Part shown: piece after piece, positions 29,282-38,187 of the stretch
Position numbering within the stretch: the stretch's first letter is position 1
How the letters are laid out: every line of letters starts with the position of its first letter
Source of the DNA: a virus
IMG/VR virus record: IMGVR_UViG_3300025118_004802
Span: 17,822 to 81,821 of that record
Reading direction: 5' to 3' (one strand)
Length of the DNA stretch: 64,000 nucleotides
The notes under the pieces: model-generated
Database searches by the model: none
The model's input: the letters and a program-made list of their open reading frames with translations, nothing else
What the model was told of the DNA's origin: nothing
Position numbers and translations under genes: made by a program

Positions 29282-30107
29282 TCTTTTCCACTTGCTCTGA
29301 AGGCCACCAATTATGTCTTACAAACCATAAATTATGTGCCTTGATAACCTCATCGGGCGGTGAGGCCACCCTAGCTACTTGTTCATCAACTCTCATGTCC
29401 AAACTAGTCCACTTTGATTCTTCTGATGTGGCGGAGGGCGAGCCTAGGCGCCTGCGGCGAAAAGTTTCGAAATCGTTCGAAACAGCTTCAAAATCAATAA
29501 TATGATGTGTTCGATGTATCTCTTCAATCAGTTTTCTTTTGCATTCGAAACCATAAAAGTCATGTAATTCCATGGCGATAAAGTCTATTTTATCATATGA
29601 ATTAAAGTTTTTAAATATCTCATATTCGCTTCCCTCACAGTCAATCTTAAGATAATTTATCCTATCAACCTTAATTAAATCAAATATATCATCTAAAGAC
29701 ACTGTCTCGCAACTTTCATCTAAATTTGAAAAATCTTCACTCTCAAAATCCGCACACGTAATGTTTCCACTGTAATTTTCTTTTTCTGCCCTCAATTGGA
29801 CTTCCACACCGGAGTGGCCAGTTACCGCTTTTTGGAATACTTCCACGTTGTCAATCGACATTAGTTCACAAAAGTTTCTTATGATTTTGCAGTGTCTTTC
29901 GAACGGTTCAAATGCATATATCTTGTGGAATAATGCATTTGCATATATTGAAAATGCACCAATATTTGCACCAATGTCGACCGCGATGGGCCATATCTGG
30001 CCCCGGTCAGGTACCGGGAGCGGGTAGCTGGCCCAACATTCTTTTACAAGCTCCTCCAAACTATCAATAACGTTCTCGTCGGTAAGGTTCGTAAATTGAG
30101 TACTCAT
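29271..30107 (-). CDS. FkbM-family methyltransferase
   Basis: The 278-residue protein has the class I SAM motif AVDIGANIGAFSIYAN, KIYAFEPFERHC, and the FkbM signature LKIDCEGSEYEIFKNF at about residues 151-166. FkbM proteins O-methylate sugars, natural products or glycan termini. A C-terminal tail (SKWTSLDMRVDEQVARV and following) is extra and charged. It overlaps the SDR-like gene (ATGA) and the DegT gene. Terminal methylation could protect or cap the glycan made by the island. Confidence 0.87.
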   Translation of the reverse strand: MSTQFTNLTDENVIDSLEELVKECWASYPLPVPDRGQIWPIAVDIGANIGAFSIYANALFHKIYAFEPFERHCKIIRNFCELMSIDNVEVFQKAVTGHSGVEVQLRAEKENYSGNITCADFESEDFSNLDESCETVSLDDIFDLIKVDRINYLKIDCEGSEYEIFKNFNSYDKIDFIAMELHDFYGFECKRKLIEEIHRTHHIIDFEAVSNDFETFRRRRLGSPSATSEESKWTSLDMRVDEQVARVASPPDEVIKAHNLWFVRHNWWPSEQVEKSVT

Positions 30108-30628
30108 TGAACTGCCCCGGTCTTTCCCAGCAACATCAAATTCTGAACGGTCGTAGCTCTTAAAATCTCACCATTGTACGTGAAAATTTTCACCGCCCCA
30201 CCATAGGAGGTCAACTCCAAAATCTTATCTGCGGCGTCTTTCATACAAATGAGACCCATTTCACCATATGGTTCAACTTCCTCATTTCGTAGCTTTGTTA
30301 AAATCCCTCTCCCTATCAAAATTGGAAACTTCACAACTATTCCGTTTTCACAATTTTGCAACAAGTATGACTCTGCTAAATTCTTATAATGTACATACCA
30401 GCAATCTTTTTCAGAAGTGGTAGAAACAAATATAATTTTAGATTTGTTATGTCGATCGGTGAAAAGCTTAAACTTTTCGTATTCGGTCGATTGAGCAGGT
30501 TTGGAGCGATCTTGAATATTCCATGTATGGTAAATATATGTTGAAATAGGTGATGATGCATCACTTTCTGTTAATCGTTTGTTAAGCACGTGGCCCAACT
30601 GTCCTCTTCCATTAATAAGCTTTATCAC
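30104..30628 (-). CDS. Small NAD(P)-dependent epimerase/SDR-like protein
   Basis: The 174-residue protein begins with a beta strand and GRGQLGHVLNKRL, a variant Rossmann motif. It contains KIIFVSTTSEKD and YVHYKNLAESYLL, resembling the Ser and Tyr-x3-Lys catalytic segment of extended SDRs, then VVKFPILIGRG. It is about half the usual SDR length and lacks a clear substrate lobe, so it may be a minimal reductase or an inactive paralogue. It lies immediately upstream of the FkbM gene. Confidence in the enzymatic role is low. Confidence 0.6.
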   Translation of the reverse strand: MIKLINGRGQLGHVLNKRLTESDASSPISTYIYHTWNIQDRSKPAQSTEYEKFKLFTDRHNKSKIIFVSTTSEKDCWYVHYKNLAESYLLQNCENGIVVKFPILIGRGILTKLRNEEVEPYGEMGLICMKDAADKILELTSYGGAVKIFTYNGEILRATTVQNLMLLGKTGAVQ

Positions 30629-30675
30629 AGTTCAAGAATACCATATAATGCCAAGATCGTTAATGGGCATCAAGA

Positions 30676-31083
30676 TTAGGCCTCTTCTTTATGGGCCTCT
30701 TTTTCCAACAAATAGTATTTCTTAACAAATCCACAACTTTCAAACAGCTTAATGCTTGCTTTGTTTTCAAGCTTAATCTTTGCAACTGCATCTGGATACA
30801 GTTGCATTATTTCATTAACCATAAATTTGCCCACCCCTCTCTTTTGAAAATCTGGATGAGTACATACTCCGATGTCTTCAGCCAGCACCCGAATAAAGCC
30901 GGCTGGTTTATCATCAACTAAACACAGGTGGAAACATTGGCCGTGAGACATCATATAGTCGACATGCTGTTCAGGGCGAATCTCCTCTTGTTGGATAAAC
31001 CCATACTTAACGCGCCCGTCGTTGCGCAGCCCTCTTATAAACTCCCAGTATTTAGGTTCATTTTTGACAAATTCTAACCGCAT
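30676..31083 (-). CDS. GNAT-family N-acetyltransferase
   Basis: A 135-residue single-domain GNAT protein. Motif A is visible as GVCTHPDFQKRGVGKFMVNEI, where QKRGVG forms the acetyl-CoA pyrophosphate loop, followed by KLENKASIKLFESCGF (motif B), typical of sugar and amino-sugar acetyltransferases. In this cluster it could acetylate the amino sugar formed by the DegT-type protein. Its start overlaps the upstream gene by ten bases in another frame. The 47-base gap after it holds no gene. Confidence 0.87.
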   Translation of the reverse strand: MRLEFVKNEPKYWEFIRGLRNDGRVKYGFIQQEEIRPEQHVDYMMSHGQCFHLCLVDDKPAGFIRVLAEDIGVCTHPDFQKRGVGKFMVNEIMQLYPDAVAKIKLENKASIKLFESCGFVKKYYLLEKEAHKEEA

Positions 31084-31856
31084 GATTTATATATATCTCC
31101 CAGTGGGTGCCCCAACCAATAAGCTTTCAAATAATCTCGTTCAAGAGATAAATCCATCCACTTATGAAGGGTGGTACCTACATCAATATACGTGTTTTTC
31201 TCCGCAATGTTAAATAATTCATGAATCAATATTTCGCTAAGGCTGCTGGCGGAGAAAAGAAAGACGTGGTCTTGAATGTCGTTGTTTTGGACCCACTCGC
31301 ACACCTCATCAATCAGGTGATGATCGTTGACAATGCAGTTTCTTCCAACTCGAAAATCCTTTACCACGTCAAAAGGAAGTGTTTGGATGTTCGCGTTTTC
31401 ACTACATACCATAACGACTTTATGGTTGGCAAATTCTGGTACCATGTTGTTGACAAAGAGGGGGTAATTGGCGTTAACGAACAAATTTGTCGTGGTCCAA
31501 TGTTCCTCGCCGTTATTATAGAGATCGCGCATCCACGGTATATACTCATTGATTGCGCACGTGCAATTAGCGCATCCTCCGCCGACAAAATAGTTCTTCT
31601 TTTTAAAGGAAAAGGCTTTTAAGAGCCTTTCTCTCACGATAGCGTCCCTTTCGGGTAAGAATTCTTTATAATCGTCGGGTGAGTATCCGAACCCATACCT
31701 TATGTCACCTACCTCTACATGACTCTCCCCTAAGAGGACCTTCTTATTTTGCATTACAAATACTTCACCATCCGAAAACCGCGTAAACGCAAAGTGTTCC
31801 CCGTTTTTTAGCTTGTTCAGCAAGAAAAAAAAGTCCTCTACATACCCTTGCGACAT
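31074..31856 (-). CDS. Putative GT-D-fold glycosyltransferase (DUF1792-like)
   Basis: The 260-residue protein opens with FAFTRFSDGEVF, matching the R-[FY]-x-D-G-E motif of GT-D (DUF1792) glycosyltransferases that finish serine-rich glycoproteins and O-polysaccharides. Further features are CANCTCAINEYIPWMRDLY, a Cys-rich turn, and DVVKDFRVGRNCIV. A hydrophobic strand pattern (VFLFSASSLSEILIHELF) completes a Rossmann-like end. No other domain is evident. The assignment rests on the short RFSDGE motif and context, so it is moderate. Confidence 0.6.
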   Translation of the reverse strand: MSQGYVEDFFFLLNKLKNGEHFAFTRFSDGEVFVMQNKKVLLGESHVEVGDIRYGFGYSPDDYKEFLPERDAIVRERLLKAFSFKKKNYFVGGGCANCTCAINEYIPWMRDLYNNGEEHWTTTNLFVNANYPLFVNNMVPEFANHKVVMVCSENANIQTLPFDVVKDFRVGRNCIVNDHHLIDEVCEWVQNNDIQDHVFLFSASSLSEILIHELFNIAEKNTYIDVGTTLHKWMDLSLERDYLKAYWLGHPLGDIYKSCG

Positions 31857-32866
31857 TACAAGCCTTCCTGTGTTAAAATTTCAATTATTCGTTCAGATGA
31901 ACGGCCGTCGCCATATGGGCATTCTTCATCCGGGTCCGGAATGGGATTGTTGTTTATTTCCTTAAAGATAGAAGACAGTTGACTGGGTTCACCACACAGC
32001 GTAGCAAAAACACCCATACCCTCACCTCGCTCGGTTGTTTTCCTACAGACAATGCACCGCTTGCGGAAAAAGGAAGATTCTTCTTGTAGGCCGCCACTAT
32101 CAGTGATGACTAAGTGGCTTTCAGATAAAAGCTTAATAAACTCTTCATATTTCATAGCATCGACAGCCTTAACATTTTTAAGTAGGCCCTGGTGTTTGAT
32201 GACATTAGGGTTTGGGTGGATCGGTAACACAAACTCTAGATCCGGATGCTGAGTCGCTAGAGTCTCGAAAGTAGCAAACCATTCTTCTATGTCCGAATGA
32301 TTCTCACGGCGGTGCATAGTCACCACCACTTTGTTTGTACGTTTCGGTACAATCTCTACCAAATTATCTAACACAGTGTTCCCTACCACATGGACGGACC
32401 CTGCCACCTTCTCGCGGTGAAGATTGGCTGCTGCAGTTTCCGTGGGGCACAAATGGACCGTGGCCAGTCTAGACAGGGCTTGTCGGTTAAATTCTTCTGG
32501 ATACGGATTGTCAAGGTCATATGTACGCAACCCTGCCTCTAGGTGTATTACTTTAAGCTTCCTGTGAAAAGCTGCCAAGCCCACTGCAAATGCCGAGGTT
32601 GTGTCTCCCTGAACCAAGACATGAGTGGTGTCTTCGAAGGCCACACAGTTGTTTGGGGTTAGGATGGAGGAGACCAGCGCGTCGAGGCGATTGGTATCGC
32701 CTTTAATCAGCATCCTCTCTAAATTATTGTGGTCCAGGTGCGACAACAGATCTTCATGCTGTCCCGTAAACAACATCTTATATTTAACGTCATGTTTCTG
32801 ACATGCAGCGATGATGGGTTTAATTTTTATGTATTCAGGTCGAGTACCAAAACTAATTAATAACAT
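31856..32866 (-). CDS. wecB: UDP-N-acetylglucosamine 2-epimerase, non-hydrolysing (WecB-like)
   Basis: The 336-residue protein has SFGTRPEYIKIKPII, VLVQGDTTSAF, HLEAGLRTYDLDNPYPEEFN, VVVTMHRRENH and VITDSGGLQEESSF. These are the family hallmarks of the WecB/MnaA GT-B-fold epimerase, including His in MHRRENH and the Glu residues around the active site. It interconverts UDP-GlcNAc and UDP-ManNAc. With the nucleotide-sugar dehydrogenase in the island it could give UDP-ManNAcA. It is slightly shorter than E. coli WecB (376 residues). It overlaps its downstream neighbour by one base. Confidence 0.93.
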   Translation of the reverse strand: MLLISFGTRPEYIKIKPIIAACQKHDVKYKMLFTGQHEDLLSHLDHNNLERMLIKGDTNRLDALVSSILTPNNCVAFEDTTHVLVQGDTTSAFAVGLAAFHRKLKVIHLEAGLRTYDLDNPYPEEFNRQALSRLATVHLCPTETAAANLHREKVAGSVHVVGNTVLDNLVEIVPKRTNKVVVTMHRRENHSDIEEWFATFETLATQHPDLEFVLPIHPNPNVIKHQGLLKNVKAVDAMKYEEFIKLLSESHLVITDSGGLQEESSFFRKRCIVCRKTTERGEGMGVFATLCGEPSQLSSIFKEINNNPIPDPDEECPYGDGRSSERIIEILTQEGL

Positions 32867-34456
32867 TCACTTTCCCTCTCGTACAAGCTGCCACCCTCCC
32901 GCGATAGCTTTTTGCACACAGAAGTCCCTCTCAGAGAAGAACGTCTGATGGCTCACAGCGGAGTTGGTTGAAGTGGCTTTGCTATCAATCCCTAGCTCGT
33001 TACCATAGATTGAACCATGTAGTGCTTTGTTATCTGGCGGATGAGGAGGGCAATAGGTCTTAATTCCTCCATGCTTTTGGGCCATATAAGAAAACTGCAT
33101 GTCCTCACCGTTATCCCACGTGGTAGGCGGCTCGTACCACAAGTATTTAAGCCACGAGCGCTCAAAAAACCACGCGTGGCCCACAAGATCGACCTCTGTA
33201 GTTTTCGTGTTTTCAGCAGGCCAACCGATGCGAGTGTGAGGATTATAAGTATTATTGTGTAAAATTACACCAGCTGAACCTAAAATCCCAGGTGTTTCCT
33301 TCATCGTCTGTATACAGTTTTCAAACCACTGTGAGCCCGGTATTGTGTCGTCGTCGAAAATAGCAACATATTTCGTGTCCGCCAACAATGCAGCAGAAAA
33401 CCGTCCGTAAAATTTCCAATTATGGTCATTCCGGAATACCCTGTCAACATCTAAAACTTCAAAATCAAACCCACTTAGATCTTCGTGGTCATTGACCCAA
33501 ATCCAAATTTGTTTAGGAGGCCGGTTTTGTTCCTTGATCGATTTTATTTGACGCTCCAAGTTGTAAGGACGCCGATATGCATTTAAGATAACTGTAATGT
33601 CTTCATATTCTGCAGGAGCAACGAACGTGTCGACAAAGACGTCTATTACCCTCTCTCGTTGTCCTCTCAAGTATTCGATAAGCTCGGCGCCCTTTAATTT
33701 AAACCAATCCTCGCTTGTGGCACCAATTAAATGATTAGTGTGCACCGTGCACCCCAACATACGAGCTTCAACGATGACACGGCTATAAGTCTCCAAAACG
33801 GTAGGTAAGAATACGAAGCTCTCACACTCGCTCAGTTGTTCAAGAAAGGCGGAGGGTGTGCATGGGCCCAAGAGTTCGTACTCCATCTTATTAGAAACGC
33901 AGTGCTCGATGGCGCCAGAGGTGTTCTTAATAACATTTGCCGAGTTCATGACGCCGGCGCCTCGGCGCTTTGTACTCGTACGCAGCAATTGCTCAATGTG
34001 ATCCAATTCTTGATCAGTCCACGGGTTTGTTGAAGCATTGATAATGTTTTTCAAGCCCAAGTTCTTCTGTAATACTTCTGCATGGATTTTCGTTTGGCAG
34101 ACCACCGCGTGGGCATTTCGATAAAAGTCCTTGTTTACAAGTTGGTCAGCGGGGGCTATGAAATCCTGGAACACGGAGGGGTCCCGCGTTTTCAAATATT
34201 TATGATCATGCTCATAGATGATGTATTTCTCCTGTGCCAGTTTACGCTTACAGGAGTCGCCCAGGTTTAAAAAGTTGCCTACAATAAAGTTGCTGCCGGA
34301 GTATTCTTCGAGTACAAATAAATTTACCTGATGAGAGTGTATGGGTATCACTGTGTGGCCGCGAGACCTCAGAGAAGTAATCAAAACATCGTTTACTATC
34401 TCTCCTCCACCGCAAACATCTGCTTTAAAAAAATCAGCAATAAAGACGTACTGCAC
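32867..34456 (-). CDS. Two-domain glycosyltransferase (GT4-like N-terminus, GT2 C-terminus)
   Basis: A 529-residue fusion. Residues about 1-285 resemble a GT-B protein: ADVCGGGEIVNDVL near the N-terminus, LGPCTPSAFLEQLSECESFV and VLETYSRVIVEARMLGC. Residues about 290-529 form a GT-A/GT2 domain: ITVILNAYRRPYNLERQIKS, KYVAIFDDDTIPG with the DxD motif, and WDNGEDMQFSYMAQK as the acceptor ED motif. Such fusions act processively or add two linkages in sequence. It abuts the WecB gene and lies two bases from the preceding GT4 gene, so all belong to one transcription unit. Confidence 0.88.
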   Translation of the reverse strand: MQYVFIADFFKADVCGGGEIVNDVLITSLRSRGHTVIPIHSHQVNLFVLEEYSGSNFIVGNFLNLGDSCKRKLAQEKYIIYEHDHKYLKTRDPSVFQDFIAPADQLVNKDFYRNAHAVVCQTKIHAEVLQKNLGLKNIINASTNPWTDQELDHIEQLLRTSTKRRGAGVMNSANVIKNTSGAIEHCVSNKMEYELLGPCTPSAFLEQLSECESFVFLPTVLETYSRVIVEARMLGCTVHTNHLIGATSEDWFKLKGAELIEYLRGQRERVIDVFVDTFVAPAEYEDITVILNAYRRPYNLERQIKSIKEQNRPPKQIWIWVNDHEDLSGFDFEVLDVDRVFRNDHNWKFYGRFSAALLADTKYVAIFDDDTIPGSQWFENCIQTMKETPGILGSAGVILHNNTYNPHTRIGWPAENTKTTEVDLVGHAWFFERSWLKYLWYEPPTTWDNGEDMQFSYMAQKHGGIKTYCPPHPPDNKALHGSIYGNELGIDSKATSTNSAVSHQTFFSERDFCVQKAIAGGWQLVREGK

Positions 34457-34458
34457 TA

Positions 34459-35781
34459 CTACTCGTATGTCTGCACCGGTGGGGAAGCGGGGGGCGGCGT
34501 GATACCCGATATAGGTTGCAGCATGGTGCCGACCTCGGGCTCCTTTAGCACATTCAGGATCTCTTCCGCAAACTTAGTACTTTGGTTTTCAAAGGAGTGT
34601 GTTTGTAATATATGCTTTTGCAACTTCTTCGCCAAACCGCGATGTTGGTTATACTTTTTAATCATTTCCTTCATTTTGGTTTTGGCGCTATTTTCCTTTG
34701 GATAGCACCACGCTGCATCGGGCTGGATTACTCCCTCCCAATGAGCATCTTCCTGAACAACATTCAAATCATAATCGACCCGAGAAAAATGGGGCCGCAT
34801 TCGAACCTTTTTTGTCTTTTTCTTGATAACCGGAGCATACAAAAAATCTAATTGACCACCCCACTCTGGTGCCAACACTGGCATGCCATTACAAACAGCC
34901 TCGAAAAGCGGTAATCCATACCCTTCTCCGTGTGACAGGGATAACAAGCAATGAATGTCAGGATGGGTATAAAGACCAGTCATCTCTTCATCGGTCATCT
35001 CTCCGTGCACCAAGTATATCTTACACTGGATCTCTTGATCCTCGAAAGAGTCCATAAGTTGTGTGAACCCTGCGCTTGTAACTTCGCGGTCCATGGTGCT
35101 ATTATTCTGATTGAACACCTTCAAAACGAGACCCACTGTTGGATCATCCTTAAACTGTTCAATGAACCACCTGGTCGTGTTTAGCAAGTTCTTGCGGGGT
35201 CCATTTTGTGCAACGATAAGAAAGTTGAACTTGGTTTTAAACTCAACCCCCAGTTCTGCTGGTTCTAAAGTCTTAGCAGGGAAATTGACGACGGACACCG
35301 GAGTGGTGACACGAAAATCCTCAAACACCTGGCCTGTTTCTTTATGTTCGGCATGGTATGCCGTGTTGTCAAAGCCATATTTAGCGTGATTTGACACAAC
35401 TATGACCTTGTCCATCATATTGGACTTCTCAACCCAAATCGGTGCTATTTTTGTACACTCAATCCCAGCTGTGTATCCTATATTAACGGCTGCTATCCTT
35501 TCCCATTCATTAGGAATAGTGACCTGTAAGGACACATCATAGGTGTGAGGACCCACATCTGGTTGGGCATTTGCTACATTGGTCTTGCCAATGGTATAGT
35601 CAATCCAACGCCTCTCCTCAGAGTCCTCTGCTAACCAACTTGTGTTTCCCCAGCCGGTAGTCATTAGATAAATATCAAACTTATCCTCGTGGGCTCGGAG
35701 AGTACGCAAGGCAAATCTTGTCTGTTCTCCATAGCCGCTGCGCGTCAGGGCTGGCCCTCTTACAATGATCTTTTTTCTCAT
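34459..35781 (-). CDS. Glycosyltransferase family 4 protein
   Basis: The 440-residue GT-B protein starts MRKKIIVRGPALTRSGYGEQ, a typical opening for GT4 enzymes binding an acceptor. It contains KFNFLIVAQNGPRKNLLNT and LSLSHGEGYGLPLFEAVCNG (the donor E-x7-E motif) then MPVLAPEWGGQLDFL. Its ATG overlaps the stop of the upstream GT4 gene (ATGA). The C-terminal tail is Pro-rich (GITPPPASPPVQTYE). Linkage and sugar cannot be inferred. Confidence 0.9.
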   Translation of the reverse strand: MRKKIIVRGPALTRSGYGEQTRFALRTLRAHEDKFDIYLMTTGWGNTSWLAEDSEERRWIDYTIGKTNVANAQPDVGPHTYDVSLQVTIPNEWERIAAVNIGYTAGIECTKIAPIWVEKSNMMDKVIVVSNHAKYGFDNTAYHAEHKETGQVFEDFRVTTPVSVVNFPAKTLEPAELGVEFKTKFNFLIVAQNGPRKNLLNTTRWFIEQFKDDPTVGLVLKVFNQNNSTMDREVTSAGFTQLMDSFEDQEIQCKIYLVHGEMTDEEMTGLYTHPDIHCLLSLSHGEGYGLPLFEAVCNGMPVLAPEWGGQLDFLYAPVIKKKTKKVRMRPHFSRVDYDLNVVQEDAHWEGVIQPDAAWCYPKENSAKTKMKEMIKKYNQHRGLAKKLQKHILQTHSFENQSTKFAEEILNVLKEPEVGTMLQPISGITPPPASPPVQTYE

Positions 35782-37082
35782 GCTGCTTTCTTCCTCTTGG
35801 TAATCTCTTGGAGTGTCCAGGGTTTATAGTTCTTTCTAGTCTCCCATGAGCCACAGTGCTCATGTAGGTCTTGGATCGTGTCATCCCAGGTTTCAATGGC
35901 CTTGTTGAGGCTATAGTTTTTTTCTACATGTTGGCGTCCTAGTTCGCCCAATTTGTCTCGCTCCTTCTGCGAGAAATTGTAAAATCTTTCCAGGGCTTCA
36001 ACCACCACCTCCTCCGAGAGGCGGTCTTCGTAGATCGCTGGAATGTTTTGGGACCCTATGATCGCCTTTGAAGTGGGGTCAAGACCGATCCCAAAATATT
36101 TCTTTCCATCTGTGACTTGCTCTTGAAGACCCCCGGTCTTATTAACCAGAATAGGGGTCCCGCACGCCAAAGACTCTAGGGTTGCTAAGCCAAAGCCCTC
36201 AGCATCAGATATATTAATAGTACAGTCAACCATATTGTAAATTTTAGCTAAAATCGGTTCGGGCAGCTTTTCCTTTGACAGCATGACTTGTCCATCAGTT
36301 ATTCCCAATTCTCTAAGAATGTACTCTAGATCTTGACCATGCTGGTCTGTAGGATCTGTATGCATGATGAGCATCGCTTTATCGTGACCTACTTTGTCCA
36401 AAAACTTTTTGAACCAATAGATCAATGAACCAGATTGTTTTCGCCGGGCGTTTCTGTTGTTCCAGAAAAAAACCATCTTGTCTTCATTCTTCTCACCAAG
36501 TGCTTCTTGACGAAACTGCCTTATCTCTTCCTCTGGAAGCTTAATGTACGCAGGACCAGGGACGTGCCCAATACGCTTAACAGGGACGTCCGGAGACACA
36601 GTCCTCACTATATCATCAGTAACTTTAGAAATTGTCACTACCAAGTCATTGGAATCATAGTATTTCTTATTAAAAGTAGGGTATGGGTAATTATCCCATA
36701 CATGGTAGTAAACCATCGGGATCATCGGACGGATCTCATTGTCCATCTCCCATAGCCAGCCCCAAAACCTCGGATCTGTCATAAACCACAAGACATCAGG
36801 GCGCTCGGAACGAATCAAAGAGCGTATCACGTCTTTGTTACCATACCCGTCTATAGGGACGATTTTCCAACTCTCCCCGTACTCAGGGGTTACAATAGGT
36901 TTGTAATCATGATGCTTCATGGCGCCGGCCAAAGAGAAAAATTCATATTTCCCAGTACGCAGCAGCCCCTCAATAAAGTACTTTGTCTGTGTACCGACCC
37001 CTGAGGGTGATAAGGGGTGATCACTCAAAGTTAAGATTTTTATTTTTTTTGGAGAAGTATCCCCACTAATATTTTCAGACAT
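35778..37082 (-). CDS. Glycosyltransferase family 4 protein
   Basis: A 434-residue GT-B protein with LSDHPLSPSGVGTQTKYFIE, FWNNRNARRKQSGSL, NISDAEGFGLATLESLACG and TPILVNKTGGLQEQV, all standard for GT4. It is the first gene of the glycan island in the reading direction. The preceding nuclease gene ends 15 bases upstream, and AAGGGA before the ATG is the likely ribosome-binding site. A ten-lysine/arginine-containing C-terminal tail (EITKRKKAA) is present. Confidence 0.9.
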   Translation of the reverse strand: MSENISGDTSPKKIKILTLSDHPLSPSGVGTQTKYFIEGLLRTGKYEFFSLAGAMKHHDYKPIVTPEYGESWKIVPIDGYGNKDVIRSLIRSERPDVLWFMTDPRFWGWLWEMDNEIRPMIPMVYYHVWDNYPYPTFNKKYYDSNDLVVTISKVTDDIVRTVSPDVPVKRIGHVPGPAYIKLPEEEIRQFRQEALGEKNEDKMVFFWNNRNARRKQSGSLIYWFKKFLDKVGHDKAMLIMHTDPTDQHGQDLEYILRELGITDGQVMLSKEKLPEPILAKIYNMVDCTINISDAEGFGLATLESLACGTPILVNKTGGLQEQVTDGKKYFGIGLDPTSKAIIGSQNIPAIYEDRLSEEVVVEALERFYNFSQKERDKLGELGRQHVEKNYSLNKAIETWDDTIQDLHEHCGSWETRKNYKPWTLQEITKRKKAA

Positions 37083-37096
37083 GTGTATTTATTCCC

Positions 37097-37888
37097 TTAG
37101 CTACAGTGTTCGGTGTTGTAAAAATCACAAAAACCCCAACGATTTTTGCAAGAAAGCTTGTTCTTAAGTGTAATCTTGCTTGTTATATTATAAATCGCTT
37201 TTTCCAACAAGTTAAGAGCATTATTCATCTTTTTGGCACCACTGGTTACCCGAAACAACTCTACCTTATTATTTTTAGCCGTCCGCTTAAGCAGGGCAAA
37301 ATGTGTTTCGATTAGCTTATGCTCGACTCCATGTTTCTTAGCCCAGTAATTCTTGTAAAGAGTAAGTTGATAGGTAGTCATTCTTTCGTTTTTTCTTTGA
37401 GCATCCCAGCCCCAGGAACAAGTTTTCCAATCGATTATATGGTATTTCCCATCCGAGGTCTGTAAGACAAGGTCGATGAAGCCTTTAAATTTGTAATCCT
37501 GGATGTCGGTGTCTTCATAGAGTCTTTCCTCGGTAGAAATAAGTTCAAACTCTCCGAAATATTCCTCAAGCGCTGGGATTATGTATTCGATAAGAGGAGG
37601 TCCCTGCTGATACATATTCTTTAAAAGCTTCTTGTCTTTGATTTCGATCTGTCTGGACTCATTCAGGAACGCGTTCTTAAAAAAATCCTCAGCGTCAAAC
37701 GTCTTGTCTTCTTTCGGAAGTTTTACAAGCTGTTCGCATGTATCGTGCATTGCTGTACCAAAAGCTGTGTGTTCGTTGCCATCAAACACTTTGATGCCGT
37801 CGACATAAACCAACTTATGATAATAAGGGCACGTGTTCCAGTTTTTTAATTCAGAAAAAGAAATGTGGTTCTTTTTAAGCGTCGCCAC
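37097..37888 (-). CDS. RecB/Cas4-type PD-(D/E)XK nuclease with Fe-S cysteines
   Basis: I prefer the GTG at 37888, which overlaps the upstream gene by only 14 bases; the longest open frame would overlap it by 98. The 263-residue protein has the nuclease His motif AFGTAMHDTCEQL, the GFIDLVLQ Asp, the catalytic DWKT in HIIDWKTCSW, and the Q-motif QLTLYKNYW. One Cys in NTCPYYHKL and three near the C-terminus (CKNRWGFCDFYNTEHC) match the 4Fe-4S arrangement of AddB/Cas4-type nucleases. It probably acts on DNA ends in phage recombination or host DNA breakdown. No Cas genes or repeats are present. Confidence 0.85.
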   Translation of the reverse strand: MATLKKNHISFSELKNWNTCPYYHKLVYVDGIKVFDGNEHTAFGTAMHDTCEQLVKLPKEDKTFDAEDFFKNAFLNESRQIEIKDKKLLKNMYQQGPPLIEYIIPALEEYFGEFELISTEERLYEDTDIQDYKFKGFIDLVLQTSDGKYHIIDWKTCSWGWDAQRKNERMTTYQLTLYKNYWAKKHGVEHKLIETHFALLKRTAKNNKVELFRVTSGAKKMNNALNLLEKAIYNITSKITLKNKLSCKNRWGFCDFYNTEHCS

Positions 37889-38183
37889 TCTTCCTCGCTT
37901 TTGCTCCAGCCTTCTTAGGCTTGGGTGTGCTCGCCTTCTTGGCACGAGGTGCAGAAGGCTTCTTAAAAACACAAACCGCAGTTCGGCGTGTCTCTTTGAT
38001 GTTGCTCATATAAGAAGGCATTTCGGTACATTTCCATTCTTCTTTGATGAGGCCACTGGCTACGACCGCTTCCGTGATCTGCGAACCGTTTAACGCACAT
38101 GTATCTTCGTCTCGAACCCGGGGTGGTAGAGTCAACTCCACCCGGACCTCCTTCTCGGTTTCTAAAATAATCTTACAATTCAT
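37875..38183 (-). CDS. Small protein with Lys/Ala/Pro-rich basic tail
   Basis: A 102-residue protein. Residues 1-70 form a beta-type domain (MNCKIILETEKEVRVELTLP) with three Cys. The last 30 residues are KKPSAPRAKKASTPKPKKAG-like, a histone H1-style tail that should bind nucleic acid or acidic protein. The tail codons overlap the nuclease start. Function unknown; nearness to a nuclease suggests DNA metabolism. Confidence 0.65.
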   Translation of the reverse strand: MNCKIILETEKEVRVELTLPPRVRDEDTCALNGSQITEAVVASGLIKEEWKCTEMPSYMSNIKETRRTAVCVFKKPSAPRAKKASTPKPKKAGAKARKSGDA

Positions 38184-38187
38184 TTAC

